64,000 bases of DNA from Kitasatospora sp. NBC_01266 (GCF_036242395.1 NZ_CP108458.1:6696001-6760000), one strand, 5' to 3'. Shown: positions 44,039-52,940, numbered from the stretch's first letter. Translations and numbers: made by a program. Notes: generated by a model from the sequence alone, not told the origin.

Positions 44039-45282
44039 ACCTGCGCCGCCAGATCGCCGCCACCGTCGCGCTGGTCTCCTTCCTGGTCGCCCTCACCGTC
44101 GGGCTGCTGGTCCACCAGGCGACGGTGCGCCAGCACGTCCAGCAGGCCAGGAAGTCCGCCGAGGCCGCCCTGAGCCTGGTGCTCAGCACCTACAGCAGCA
44201 CCGGCGAGCTGGCGGGCTGGGACGCCAGCTCGGACGACCCCCGGCTGCCGGCGGACCTGCGCCGGCTCGCCGAACGGGGCCACCAGGGCTCGATGCTGGG
44301 CCCCGGCCCGCAGGGCACCGCCATGTGGGCCGCCGCCGGCACCGGCGGCCAGGTGATCTCGGTCCGGCTGGACTACACCGACGACCAGCGCGCCATCGCC
44401 GACCTGGACCGGACGATCCAGATCTCCGCCGCGCTGTCGGTACTCGTCACGGTGCTCGCCGGAGTCTTCGCCGCCGACCGGATCAGCAGCCGGCTGCGCA
44501 CCGCGGCCCGCACCGCCCGCACCATCGCCCAGGGCGACCTGGAGGCCCGGATCGGTCCGCTGGGCCGCGCCAAGGACGAGGTCGCCGAGCTGGCCGCCGC
44601 GGTCGACTCGATGTCGGCGGTGCTGCGCAGCAAGCTCGCCGGCGAGCAGCGCTTCACCGCCGACGTGGCCCATGAGCTGCGCACCCCGCTGACCGGGCTG
44701 CTGACGGCGGCCGAACTGCTGCCGCCGGGCCGGCCGACCGAACTGGTGAAGAACCGGGTCCGCTTCCTGTGCGACCTCACCGAGGACCTGCTGGAGGTCT
44801 CCCGGCTCGACGCCCGTGCGGAGACCTGCGAGCTGTCCGCCGTCCCGCTCGGACCGGTGGTGACCCGGATCGTGCAGGGCCTCGGCACCCCGGTCCAGCT
44901 GCGGATCGAGGCGGACGCCGTGGTCACCACCGACCCGCGCCGGCTGGACCGGATCGTGGCCAACCTGGTCGTCAACGCGCACCGGCACGGCGTGCCGCCG
45001 GTCCAGGTCACGGTGGCCGGGCAGTGCGTGACGATCCGCGACCACGGTCCCGGCTACCCCGAGGACATCCTTCGCGACGGCCCGCAGCGCTTCCGCACCG
45101 GCGCCCGCGAGCGGGGGCACGGCCACGGCCTGGGGCTCACCATCGCCCAGGGGCACGCGCAGGCCACCGGCATCTCGCTGCTGCTGCGCAACGACCCGGC
45201 CGGCGGGGCGGTGGCCGAACTGAGGCTGCCCGCCGGGGAGTCGCAGACCGTTGCCGGCGACTCGGGCCCGACGGGCGGCTGA
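44035..45282 (+). CDS. Sensor histidine kinase, CseC-like
   Basis: 415 aa; GTG overlaps the regulator stop (GTGA). Two membrane helices (about 7-29 and 128-148) bracket a short outer sensor domain of about 100 residues. A HAMP domain follows, then HisKA FTADVAHELRTPLTG with His213. The ATPase domain shows NLVVNAHRHG, IRDHGPGYP and GHGHGLGLTIAQGHA. Together with the lipoprotein and regulator it probably senses envelope damage; a cell-wall gene set follows. Confidence 0.95.
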   Translation: MNLRRQIAATVALVSFLVALTVGLLVHQATVRQHVQQARKSAEAALSLVLSTYSSTGELAGWDASSDDPRLPADLRRLAERGHQGSMLGPGPQGTAMWAAAGTGGQVISVRLDYTDDQRAIADLDRTIQISAALSVLVTVLAGVFAADRISSRLRTAARTARTIAQGDLEARIGPLGRAKDEVAELAAAVDSMSAVLRSKLAGEQRFTADVAHELRTPLTGLLTAAELLPPGRPTELVKNRVRFLCDLTEDLLEVSRLDARAETCELSAVPLGPVVTRIVQGLGTPVQLRIEADAVVTTDPRRLDRIVANLVVNAHRHGVPPVQVTVAGQCVTIRDHGPGYPEDILRDGPQRFRTGARERGHGHGLGLTIAQGHAQATGISLLLRNDPAGGAVAELRLPAGESQTVAGDSGPTGG

Positions 45283-45310
45283 CCGGGCGGCCGGGCGCCT
45301 GGTGGCGGGC

Positions 45311-46327
45311 TCAGTGCGGCAGCGCGCTGCCCGCCAGCCACTGCGCCCAGGTCAGGGTGAAGGCGGCGTAGCCGTTGTCGCCGTCGGCGTTGCCGCGCGG
45401 GGAACCGCTGATGGTCACCGGGTCGCCCTGCTCGACGTAGTCGTAGAACCACTGCGCGTCCGCCATCGACAGGTGCACGCAGCCGTGGCTGCCCTCGCCG
45501 TGCCCCGGGGTCGGGTCGCCGGTGGAGTAGTGCACGTAGGTGCCCGAGTAGGTCAGGTGGACGTCCCAAGGCAGCGTCAGGTCATAGAAGTTGGGGTTGT
45601 TCTTGTCGCAGGTGATGTTGACGCTGCAGGAGGTCATCCGCAGCTCCTTCTGCTTGTCGATCACCGCCATCGTGCCGTCCCAGGACGGGAAGGTCGAACT
45701 GCCGGCGTCGATCGGCAGGGTGCGCACCAGCGAACCGTCGCGGAAGACCTGCATCTGGTGGTCGGGCACCGAGACCTTGGTCTCCACGTCGGCGCCGATG
45801 GTGAAGGTGTGCGTGTAGTCCTGGGTCCCGACCCGGCCGTTGCCGTCGGCCACGTCGGTCAGGGCGGCGACCACGCTCACCTTGGTGCCGGGCGCCCAGA
45901 AGTTCTGCGGACGCCAGTCCACGCGCTGGCTGCTGAACCAGTGCCAGGCGCCGGTGACCGCCGGCGTGGTGGTCACCTTCAGGTGCTGCTCCACCGCCGC
46001 GCGGGCGGACGCGGCCACGGGGTGGGAGAAGACGATCGATATGGGCATCGCCACGCCCACGGTGCTGCCGTCGGCGGGCGTGATCGAGTCGAGTTGCAGC
46101 GGCGAGCCGGAGGGGTGGGACGGCGAGGGCGACGGGTCGGCGCTCGGGGCGGAGCCCGGCCCGGCGCCCGTGCTCGCCGCGGCGCTCGCGCCGCTGCTCA
46201 CGCTCGACCGCGGAGTCGACGCGGAAGCGCCTGTCCTGGCCGACACGTTTCCGCCGCAGCCACTGGCCCCGGCCAGCACCGTGCCCGCCAGCAGCGCTAT
46301 CGCGACGCTCTTCTTGTTCCGTCCCAC
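45311..46327 (-). CDS. L,D-transpeptidase lipoprotein (Ldt type)
   Basis: 338 aa from GTG at 46327 (GGAGTACAGGC upstream). A lipobox LAGASGC and a Ser/Ala/Pro-rich linker lead to an Ig-like domain (about residues 80-175) and a YkuD catalytic domain. The active site is GHGEGSHGCVHLSMADAQWFYDYV, with Cys as nucleophile and His before it. The layout is that of LdtMt2-type enzymes, which form 3-3 crosslinks in peptidoglycan and anchor proteins. Convergent with the kinase gene, 28 bases apart. Confidence 0.95.
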   Translation of the reverse strand: MGRNKKSVAIALLAGTVLAGASGCGGNVSARTGASASTPRSSVSSGASAAASTGAGPGSAPSADPSPSPSHPSGSPLQLDSITPADGSTVGVAMPISIVFSHPVAASARAAVEQHLKVTTTPAVTGAWHWFSSQRVDWRPQNFWAPGTKVSVVAALTDVADGNGRVGTQDYTHTFTIGADVETKVSVPDHQMQVFRDGSLVRTLPIDAGSSTFPSWDGTMAVIDKQKELRMTSCSVNITCDKNNPNFYDLTLPWDVHLTYSGTYVHYSTGDPTPGHGEGSHGCVHLSMADAQWFYDYVEQGDPVTISGSPRGNADGDNGYAAFTLTWAQWLAGSALPH

Positions 46328-46662
46328 GCCTGTACTCCGTCCACACTGTTTCTCGGTTGTTCGTTCGGTGGAAATCCCGGCCGCATCCGTGCTGACTCGG
46401 CGCCGTAGTTGGTCCACGAAGGGGAAGTCGGTCGGTCCGGCCGGATTTTCCGAGCCTGGTCCGCGTCGGCGAGTTGCCGCAGGCTCCCGCCGTGATCAGC
46501 CTCCACCGCAGCATTTCACCGACAATCCCGGCCAGGCCGCGATGTGACGCACCCGCCTGGTTTCCGTTACACGATCGCCGGGTTGCCGCGACAAGGGTTT
46601 CCTACCTTTTGACTGCCGCTGCGGATGATCCGTCCGGGCCGGCCCATGAGCGGAGGTTCCTG
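46328..46662. other. 335-bp divergent intergenic region
   Basis: It lies between the minus-strand L,D-transpeptidase and plus-strand FemX genes and must hold both promoters. I see no clear operator palindrome or small gene. Confidence 0.5.
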
Positions 46663-47784
46663 ATGTCAGATCTGCGGCTGCGGACGATCACCCGCGAGGA
46701 GCACCTCGCCTTCATCCGGACCCTGCCGTCGGCGAGCCACCTGCAGCTGCCGTCCTGGGGCGAGGTGAAGTCGCAGTGGCGCAGCGAGTCGATCGGGTGG
46801 TTCGACGCCTCGGACGCGATCGTGGGCGTGGGGCTGGTGCTCTACCGGCAACTGCCCAAGCTGAAGCGGTATCTCGCCTATCTGCCCGAGGGCCCGGTGA
46901 TCGACTGGTTCGAGCCCGACCTGGACCGCTGGCTGAGTCCGATGCTGGCGCACCTGAAGGCGCAGGGCGCGTTCTCGGTGAAGATGGGCCCGCCGGTGGT
47001 GATCCGGCGCTGGGAGGCCGACACGGTCAAGGCGGCGATCGCCGGCGGGGTGGCCAAGCGGCTGCGCGACGTGCGGTCCGACTGGTGCGAGCCGCGCGGC
47101 TTCGAGGTGGCGGAGCGGCTGCGCCGGGCCGGCTGGCTGCAGGGTGAGGACGACGGGGCGGGCTTCGGCGATGTGCAGCCGCGCTACGTCTTCCAGGTCC
47201 CGCTGGCCGGACGTTCGTTGGACGACCTCCAGCGCGACATGAACCAGCAGTGGCGGCGCAACATCAAGAAGGCCGAGAAGAGCGGCGTCGAGGTGGTCCA
47301 GGGCGGTTACGCGGACCTGCCGGCTTTCCACCGGCTGTATCTGACCACCGCTGCCCGAGACCGCTTCACCCCGCGCCCGCTGGCCTACTTCGAGCGGATG
47401 TGGCGGGCGCTGGCCGCCGAGGACCCCGACCGGATGCGGCTCTACCTCGCCTGCCACGACGGCGAGCCGCTGGCCGCCACCACGATGCTGACCGTGGGCG
47501 AGCACGTCTGGTACTCCTACGGCGCCTCCGCCGACCACAAGCGCGAGGTCAGGCCGTCCAACGCGATCCAGTGGCGGATGATGCGCGACGCCTACGCGCT
47601 GGGCGCGAGCACATACGACCTGCGCGGGATCAGCGACACCCTGGACGAGGGCGACCACCTGTTCGGGCTGATCCGGTTCAAGGTCGGCACCGGCGGCCAG
47701 GCCGCCGAATACCTGGGGGAGTGGGACTTCCCGCTCAACAAGCTGCTGCACAAGGCGCTCGACCTCTACATGTCGCGCCGCTGA
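46663..47784 (+). CDS. FemX/FemAB-type peptidoglycan bridge aminoacyltransferase
   Basis: 373 aa; ATG preceded by CGGAGG. Two tandem GNAT-like domains of the Fem ligase fold are visible: YLPEGPVIDW in the first, and NQQWRRNIKKAEKSGVEVVQGGYADLPAFHRLY plus the C-terminal YDLRGISDTLDEGDHLFGLIRFKVGTGG in the second, which is the conserved Fem core. In Streptomyces, FemX adds the first Gly to lipid II to form the interpeptide bridge. It acts in the cytoplasm on lipid II with Gly-tRNA. Confidence 0.92.
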   Translation: MSDLRLRTITREEHLAFIRTLPSASHLQLPSWGEVKSQWRSESIGWFDASDAIVGVGLVLYRQLPKLKRYLAYLPEGPVIDWFEPDLDRWLSPMLAHLKAQGAFSVKMGPPVVIRRWEADTVKAAIAGGVAKRLRDVRSDWCEPRGFEVAERLRRAGWLQGEDDGAGFGDVQPRYVFQVPLAGRSLDDLQRDMNQQWRRNIKKAEKSGVEVVQGGYADLPAFHRLYLTTAARDRFTPRPLAYFERMWRALAAEDPDRMRLYLACHDGEPLAATTMLTVGEHVWYSYGASADHKREVRPSNAIQWRMMRDAYALGASTYDLRGISDTLDEGDHLFGLIRFKVGTGGQAAEYLGEWDFPLNKLLHKALDLYMSRR

Positions 47785-47831
47785 CGCCAACCGCCCCACC
47801 CCGCACGTCAGATCGTCCCCGGAGAGACCTC

Positions 47832-48866
47832 ATGACCCTGTCGCTGTATCTGGACACCGAGCGCTGGCGCGCTCATCAGCGGTCGGTCCTGGCCGAGTTC
47901 GGCAACCTGGTGCCGGTGGCCAAGGGCAACGGCTACGGCCTGGGCAACCGACGGCTGGCCGTGGAGGCCGCCCGGCTCGGCACCCGGGTGCTGGCCGTCG
48001 GCACCCCGCAGGAGGCCGCCGAGGCCGCCTGCTGGTACGGCGGCGAGCTGCTGGTGCTCGCCCCGTACCGGGTCGGCGAGCACGCCCCGCCGCTGCCTCG
48101 CCAGGTGATCCGCACGGTCGCGAGCCTGGCGGCGCTGCGGGCCGTGCCGGCGGGGACCAGCGTGGTGATCGAGTGCGCCGGGAGCATGCGGCGACACGGC
48201 CTCGCGCTCGATGAACTGCCAGAGCTGGCAGGACTGTTGAGCGAGGTTCGGCTGCGCGGCTTCGCGCTGCACCTGCCGCTGGACCGGCCCGACAGCTCCG
48301 ACCCGGTGGCTGAGGTGGCGCACGCCGTGGCCGCGATCGCCGCCGCCGGACTGCCGGTCGACACGGTGTTCCTGAGCCACCTGGGCCCGGCCGACCTCGC
48401 CCGGCTCGGGCAGCGCCACCCGGACACCGTCTTCCACTCCCGGATCGGCACCCGGCTCTGGCTCGGCGACACCGCCGCGCTGGGCGCCCGGGCCACCGTG
48501 CTCGACGTGACACCCGTCGCCAAGGGGGACCGGTACGGCTACCGGCAGCACAAGGCCCCGTCTCGCGGCCACCTGCTGGTGCTCTCCGGCGGCACCGCGC
48601 ACGGCATCGGCCTGACGGCGCCCAGCTACGCGCACGGCCTGGTGGCGCGGGTCAAGGGCATCGCCAAGGCCGGACTCGCCACGGTCAACCGCTCGCTGTC
48701 GCCCTACCAGTGGGACGGGCGCCAACTCTGGTTCGCCGAGCCGCCGCACATGCAGGTGAGCATCCTGTTCCTGCCCGGCGACCGCAAGCCGCCGGCCGTC
48801 GGCGACGAACTGCCCCTCAACGTCCGGCACACCACGACCCACTTCGACCAGGTGGTGGACAGCTGA
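47832..48866 (+). CDS. Alanine-racemase-like PLP protein beside FemX
   Basis: 344 aa, ATG preceded by GGAGAG. PLP-binding Lys31 lies in VPVAKGNGYGLG, equivalent to the AVVKANAYGHG motif of alanine racemase. The N-terminal barrel is complete and a beta domain follows (ATVLDVTPVAKGDRYGYRQHKAP). The N-terminus is shorter than in housekeeping Alr, and the usual catalytic Tyr of the C-terminal domain is not obvious. The pairing with femX (47 bases apart) suggests a role in peptidoglycan peptide supply rather than general D-Ala synthesis. Confidence 0.85.
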   Translation: MTLSLYLDTERWRAHQRSVLAEFGNLVPVAKGNGYGLGNRRLAVEAARLGTRVLAVGTPQEAAEAACWYGGELLVLAPYRVGEHAPPLPRQVIRTVASLAALRAVPAGTSVVIECAGSMRRHGLALDELPELAGLLSEVRLRGFALHLPLDRPDSSDPVAEVAHAVAAIAAAGLPVDTVFLSHLGPADLARLGQRHPDTVFHSRIGTRLWLGDTAALGARATVLDVTPVAKGDRYGYRQHKAPSRGHLLVLSGGTAHGIGLTAPSYAHGLVARVKGIAKAGLATVNRSLSPYQWDGRQLWFAEPPHMQVSILFLPGDRKPPAVGDELPLNVRHTTTHFDQVVDS

Positions 48867-48942
48867 CCGGGCCGCGGCCGGTCGCGGCGCGGGTCGCGCG
48901 GGTCGCGCGGGTCACTGCGGGGATCACCAGGCGGAACGACGG

Positions 48943-48972
48943 TTGACGGTCGGCGGGTGTTCCGGATAGCTT
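48943..48972 (+). promoter_or_regulatory. Promoter of the Cys-rich leader peptide
   Basis: TTGACG (48943-48) and TAGCTT (48967-72) are separated by 18 bases. The expected start of transcription falls at or next to the ATG at 48980, so the leader message is probably leaderless. No ribosome site precedes the ATG, which agrees. Confidence 0.7.
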
Positions 48973-48979
48973 CCCCGGC

Positions 48980-49063
48980 ATGCGGCAGCACTCCCTTGCT
49001 CTGACGACCCGCGGTCACATCGACCTGCTGCGGGTCTGTTCTGCTGCCTGTCGCTCTTGCTGA
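48980..49063 (+). CDS. 27-aa Cys-rich leader peptide
   Basis: The peptide begins MRQHSLALTTRGHIDL and ends LLRVCSAACRSC, with three Cys codons in its last eight codons and the last Cys directly before TGA. This pattern is recurrent in Streptomyces, where such short peptides precede sulfur-metabolism genes and are thought to sense Cys-tRNA by ribosome stalling. The arylsulfotransferase-like gene starts 170 bases downstream. Confidence 0.85.
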   Translation: MRQHSLALTTRGHIDLLRVCSAACRSC

Positions 49064-49233
49064 GAGCCGTCACCTCGCGAGAGCCCCGCCGCGCCTGAAT
49101 CCGATCGGCGCGAGCGGCCTGCCTCGCGCCCGTGTCGCCATGCTTCCCATCGGCACAACTCGCCTGTTTCAGAGCTGAGTCGTGCCTTCTCCCAGGCCGC
49201 CATGCCCAGTAGTGGCATGTCAGAAGGATCATC

Positions 49234-50469
49234 ATGCGAACGAATGCCCTGGTCACCCGCGCCCTTGCGATAGCCACCGCCGCAGCAGCGGTCGGCGCGC
49301 TCTCCGTGACCGCCGCCTCCGCCGCTTCCGCCGGGTCGGCGCCGGCGGGCAGCAGCCTGCCTCTCCCGCCGCTGAAGGTGCTGACCGACAAGGCGGCGCA
49401 CCCCGGCGGGGACCTCTTCCTCGCGCCCACCTCGCAGACCAGCAACTACGCCAGTGGCGTGGAGATCCTGAGCCCGGACGGCAAGAAGGTGGTCTGGTCG
49501 CACGCCGTGCCGGCCGGCCAGTCGGCCGCCGACTTCCGCAAGCAGACGTACCACGGCCAGCCGGTGCTGACCTGGTGGCAGGGCAGCGGGCTCGGCGGGC
49601 TGTCGAACGGCGTCGACGTCATCTACAACGACCACTACCAGAAGATCGGCGAGGTCAAGGCCGGGAACGGATACGCCGCCGACGGCCACGAGTTCCTGAT
49701 CACCCCGCAGAACACCGCGCTGGTCATCTCCTACGCCCAGGCCACCGCCGACCTCACCGCCATCGGCGGCCCCGCCGACCAGCAGGTGATCGACGGGATC
49801 GTGCAGGAGATCGACATCCGCACCGGCAAGGTGCTCTTCCAGTGGAACAGCGCCGACCACGTGCCGTACGGGCAGAGCGAGCAGCCACTGCCGGCCTCGG
49901 CGAGCACCCCGTGGGACTGGTTCCACCTCAACGCCGTCAAGCTGGACAGTGACGGGAGCCTGCTGCTGGACGCGCGCAACACCTGGACCACGTACCAGGT
50001 CTCCCGGCACACCGGAAAGATCAACTGGCAACTCGGCGGCAAGGACAGCTCGTTCAAGGTCGCGGCGGCACCCGGCCAGCAACTGAACAGCGCGGGCCAG
50101 CTGTTCTCCTGGCAGCACGACCCGCAGCCGCTCGGCAACGGGCTCTACACGTTCTTCGACAACGAGTCCGCGGGCGTCGCCAACACCGGGGTCGGCGCGG
50201 TCTCCGAGCTGCCGTACAGCCGCGTGGTCACCGTGCGCCTCAACTCCCGGACACACCAGGCGACTCTGGTGCGCTCCGTCGATCAGCCGGCCGGCCTCAT
50301 CGCCTCCTCGCAGGGCAACGCGCAGACGCTGCGCGACGGCGGCCTGGTGGTCGGCTGGGGATCGCTGCCCTACGTATCGGAGTTCAACCGGTCCGGTGCG
50401 TTGGCCTTCAACGCCGAGTTCCCGGCGGGGGTGAACACCTACCGGGCGTACCGGTTCGGCTGGAAGTAG
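49234..50469 (+). CDS. Secreted arylsulfotransferase-like (ASST) protein
   Basis: 411 aa, ATG preceded by AGAAGGATC. A Sec signal peptide ends near AASAASAGS. The mature protein has beta-propeller repeats: GVDVIYNDHYQKIGEVKAGNGYAADGHEFLITPQNTALV, WDWFHLNAVKLDSDGSLLLDARNTWTTYQV, then FSWQHDPQPLGNGLYTFFDN. The conserved His in GHEF, FHLN and QHDP fit arylsulfotransferase (PF14269-like). A hairpin CATGCC/GGCATG (49201-49219) lies before the ribosome site. The upstream Cys-rich leader implies sulfur control. Confidence 0.88.
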   Translation: MRTNALVTRALAIATAAAAVGALSVTAASAASAGSAPAGSSLPLPPLKVLTDKAAHPGGDLFLAPTSQTSNYASGVEILSPDGKKVVWSHAVPAGQSAADFRKQTYHGQPVLTWWQGSGLGGLSNGVDVIYNDHYQKIGEVKAGNGYAADGHEFLITPQNTALVISYAQATADLTAIGGPADQQVIDGIVQEIDIRTGKVLFQWNSADHVPYGQSEQPLPASASTPWDWFHLNAVKLDSDGSLLLDARNTWTTYQVSRHTGKINWQLGGKDSSFKVAAAPGQQLNSAGQLFSWQHDPQPLGNGLYTFFDNESAGVANTGVGAVSELPYSRVVTVRLNSRTHQATLVRSVDQPAGLIASSQGNAQTLRDGGLVVGWGSLPYVSEFNRSGALAFNAEFPAGVNTYRAYRFGWK

Positions 50470-50530
50470 TGGACCAGCGGATCCCTCCCCGGCGCTAGGC
50501 TGCGGGCAGTCAAGCGCTGGGGAGGTCCGG

Positions 50531-51718
50531 GTGTCGTCGTTGCCGCTGACCGGCGTCACGGTGGTCGCGCTGGAGCAGGCGGTGGCCGCGCCGCTGGCGA
50601 CCAGGCATCTGGCCGATCTGGGGGCCAGGGTGGTGAAGGTCGAGCGGCCCGACGGCGGGGACTTCGCCCGCGGCTACGACCGCAGCGTGAACGGGATGGC
50701 CAGCCACTTCGTCTGGCTGAACCGGGGCAAGGAGTCGATCACCCTCGACCTCAAGACGGTTGACGGCCGCGCCGTGCTCGCCGACCTGGTGGCCGGCGCG
50801 GACGTCTTCGTGCAGAACCTGGCGCCCGGCGCCGCCGCCCGGCTCGGCTTCGGTGCGGCGGCGTTGCGTGAGCGGCAGCCGCGGCTGGTCACGGTCGACC
50901 TATCCGGCTACGGCGCGGGCGGGCCCTACCAGGACAAGCGGGCCTACGACATGCTCATCCAGTGCGAGAGCGGGCTCGCCTCGCTGACCGGGCCGCCCGA
51001 GCGGGCGGCCAAGACCGGCGTGCCGAGCTCGGACATCGCGGCCGGGATGTACGCGCTGACGGCGACCCTGGCGGCGCTGGTCCGCCGCGCCGCCGGCGGG
51101 CAGGGCAGCGCGGTGGAGATCTCGATGTTCGAGGCGACGGCCGAGTGGCTGGGGCACCAGCTGCACCACACCCAGGGCACCGGCCACTCGCCCGGCCGGG
51201 CCGGACTCTCGCACCCGGGGATCGCGCCCTACGACGCGTACCCGACCGCTGACGGGCGGGAGGTGCTGATCGGCGTCCAGAACGACCGCGAGTGGTCCCG
51301 GTTCGCCGACGGCTTCCTGGCCCGCCCCGAGCTGGCGGACGACCCGGAGTGGGCCACCAACGTGGCCCGGGTGCGCCGGCGGCGGCTGGTGGACGCGTTG
51401 GTGGCGGGGCGGACCGCCACGATGACGGTGGACGAGGTGATCAAGTGCCTGGACGCGCTGGGCATCGCCTCGGCCCGGTTGAACGAGGTCACCGACCTGC
51501 TGGAGCACCCGCAGCTGGCCGCCCGGGACCGCTGGCGGCCGGTGGCGACCCCGGCAGGTGAGGTGCGCGGGCTGCTGCCGCCGTTCACCTTCGCCGGGAC
51601 CGAGCTGCCGATGGGGCCGGTGCCCGCGCCCGGGGAGCACACCGAGCCCGTGCTACGCGCGCTCGGTTACCCGCCGGAGCGGATCGCCGAGCTGCGGGCG
51701 GCCGGCGCGCTCGGGTAG
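50531..51718 (+). CDS. Family III CoA-transferase (CaiB/BaiF)
   Basis: 395 aa from GTG at 50531 (GGGGAGG upstream). N-terminal LTGVTVVALEQAVAAPLATRHLADLGARVVKVERPDGGDFARGY is the family hallmark. The catalytic Asp lies in the DMLIQCESGLASLTG region and the CoA-binding segment is VWLNRGKESITLDLK. It moves CoA between carboxylic acids. It appears to be a single gene; the substrate is not evident. Confidence 0.93.
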   Translation: MSSLPLTGVTVVALEQAVAAPLATRHLADLGARVVKVERPDGGDFARGYDRSVNGMASHFVWLNRGKESITLDLKTVDGRAVLADLVAGADVFVQNLAPGAAARLGFGAAALRERQPRLVTVDLSGYGAGGPYQDKRAYDMLIQCESGLASLTGPPERAAKTGVPSSDIAAGMYALTATLAALVRRAAGGQGSAVEISMFEATAEWLGHQLHHTQGTGHSPGRAGLSHPGIAPYDAYPTADGREVLIGVQNDREWSRFADGFLARPELADDPEWATNVARVRRRRLVDALVAGRTATMTVDEVIKCLDALGIASARLNEVTDLLEHPQLAARDRWRPVATPAGEVRGLLPPFTFAGTELPMGPVPAPGEHTEPVLRALGYPPERIAELRAAGALG

Positions 51719-51818
51719 GTCGCCGGGCTCGGGCGGCCGCGATAAATCGGTTGCGTCCCGGGTGGCGGCCGGTAGCATTCCGGTGTTCCTGCAAGAGGTG
51801 AGAGGGAGGTGCCTTTCG

Positions 51819-51893
51819 ATGACTGCCGCCACGACGCGGCGCGGCTTCGCCTGCGCGCCCTACGCCCCCTCTCATGATCTGCCTACCGGCTGA
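51819..51893 (+). CDS. Possible 24-aa upstream ORF before the RIO kinase gene
   Basis: ATG at 51819 with GGGAGG upstream opens MTAATTRRGFACAPYAPSHD and ends at 51893, 52 bases before the kinase start. A weak promoter (TTGCGT 51751, 16-base spacer, TAGCAT 51773) precedes it. It may be a regulatory leader peptide, but the evidence is only the ribosome site and spacing. Confidence 0.35.
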   Translation: MTAATTRRGFACAPYAPSHDLPTG

Positions 51894-51945
51894 CGACGTG
51901 CGCTGACGCACCCTCCGGTGGGCCTACCCGCAGGAGACCACCGCA

Positions 51946-52899
51946 GTGCGTAACCGCATCGCTGACGACCAGTCCTTCGCCCGCATCCGCTCCAAGGCGG
52001 CCAAGGGCACCGGCCGACGCAGTCTGGACGACGAGACCTACTACGAGCCGTACTTCGAGGCTGACGAGGACGCTCAGCAAAACCATTCCACTCCCGCGCG
52101 GGCCGTCGACGGCCCGCCGGAGGGCGACCGCTGGTCCACCTGGGACCAGTCCACCCCGACCGAGAAGGGGCCCGAGCCGCGCCCCGACTGGGTGGTGACC
52201 GAACTGGCCGCCGTCGACACCGAGTTCGGCATCCTGAAGACCGGCAAGGAGGCCGACGTCTTCCTGCTGGAGCGCGCCGTGCCGGGCACCGGACGTCGCA
52301 CCCTGATGGCGGCCAAGCGCTACCGCGACGGCCAGCACCGGATGTTCCACCGCGACTCCGGCTACCTGGAGGGCCGCGCCCACAAGGAGTCCCGGGTCAG
52401 CCGCGCGATGGCCAAGCGCACCGACTTCGGCAAGCAGGCGATCGCCGGCCAGTGGGCCGCCGCCGAGTTCACCGCGCTCTCCCGGCTCTGGTCGGCGGGC
52501 GTGGCCGTGCCCTACCCCGTGCAGATCCTCGGCACCGAGATCCTGATGGAGTTCATCGGCGACCCGAGCGGCACCGCCGCCCCGCGCCTGGCCCAACTGC
52601 GCGCCGAGGAGAGCGATCTGGAGGACCTCTGGGCGCAACTCGGGGCGAGCCTGGCGGTGCTCGCCCGGGGCGGCTACGCGCACGGCGACCTGTCCGCCTA
52701 CAACATCCTGGTCCACCAGGGCCGCCTGGTGATCATCGACGTCCCGCAGATCGTCGACGTCATCGCCAACCCGCGCGGCCGCTCCTTCCTGGAGCGCGAT
52801 GTCCGCAACGTGGGCGCCTGGTTCGTCTCGCGCGGGCTCGCGGAGCGGCGGGTCGAGGAGCTGGCACGGGAGTTGGCGTTCGAGGCGCGGCTGGACTGA
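51946..52899 (+). CDS. RIO-type atypical protein kinase
   Basis: 317 aa from GTG at 51946 (CAGGAG upstream). The ATP-binding part is FGILKTGKEADVFLL, with Lys124 in MAAKRYRD. The catalytic loop is HGDLSAYNIL (Asp248, Asn253) and the metal-binding IDVPQ (Asp265) follows. This is the RIO1 pattern. Bacterial RIO kinases are cytoplasmic, and their substrates are unknown. Its TGA stop begins a TGACN5GTCAG palindrome (52897-52910). Confidence 0.95.
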   Translation: MRNRIADDQSFARIRSKAAKGTGRRSLDDETYYEPYFEADEDAQQNHSTPARAVDGPPEGDRWSTWDQSTPTEKGPEPRPDWVVTELAAVDTEFGILKTGKEADVFLLERAVPGTGRRTLMAAKRYRDGQHRMFHRDSGYLEGRAHKESRVSRAMAKRTDFGKQAIAGQWAAAEFTALSRLWSAGVAVPYPVQILGTEILMEFIGDPSGTAAPRLAQLRAEESDLEDLWAQLGASLAVLARGGYAHGDLSAYNILVHQGRLVIIDVPQIVDVIANPRGRSFLERDVRNVGAWFVSRGLAERRVEELARELAFEARLD

Positions 52900-52940
52900 C
52901 GGTCAGTCAGCTTGTACCGTCCGCGCCGAGCTGCGGAGAT

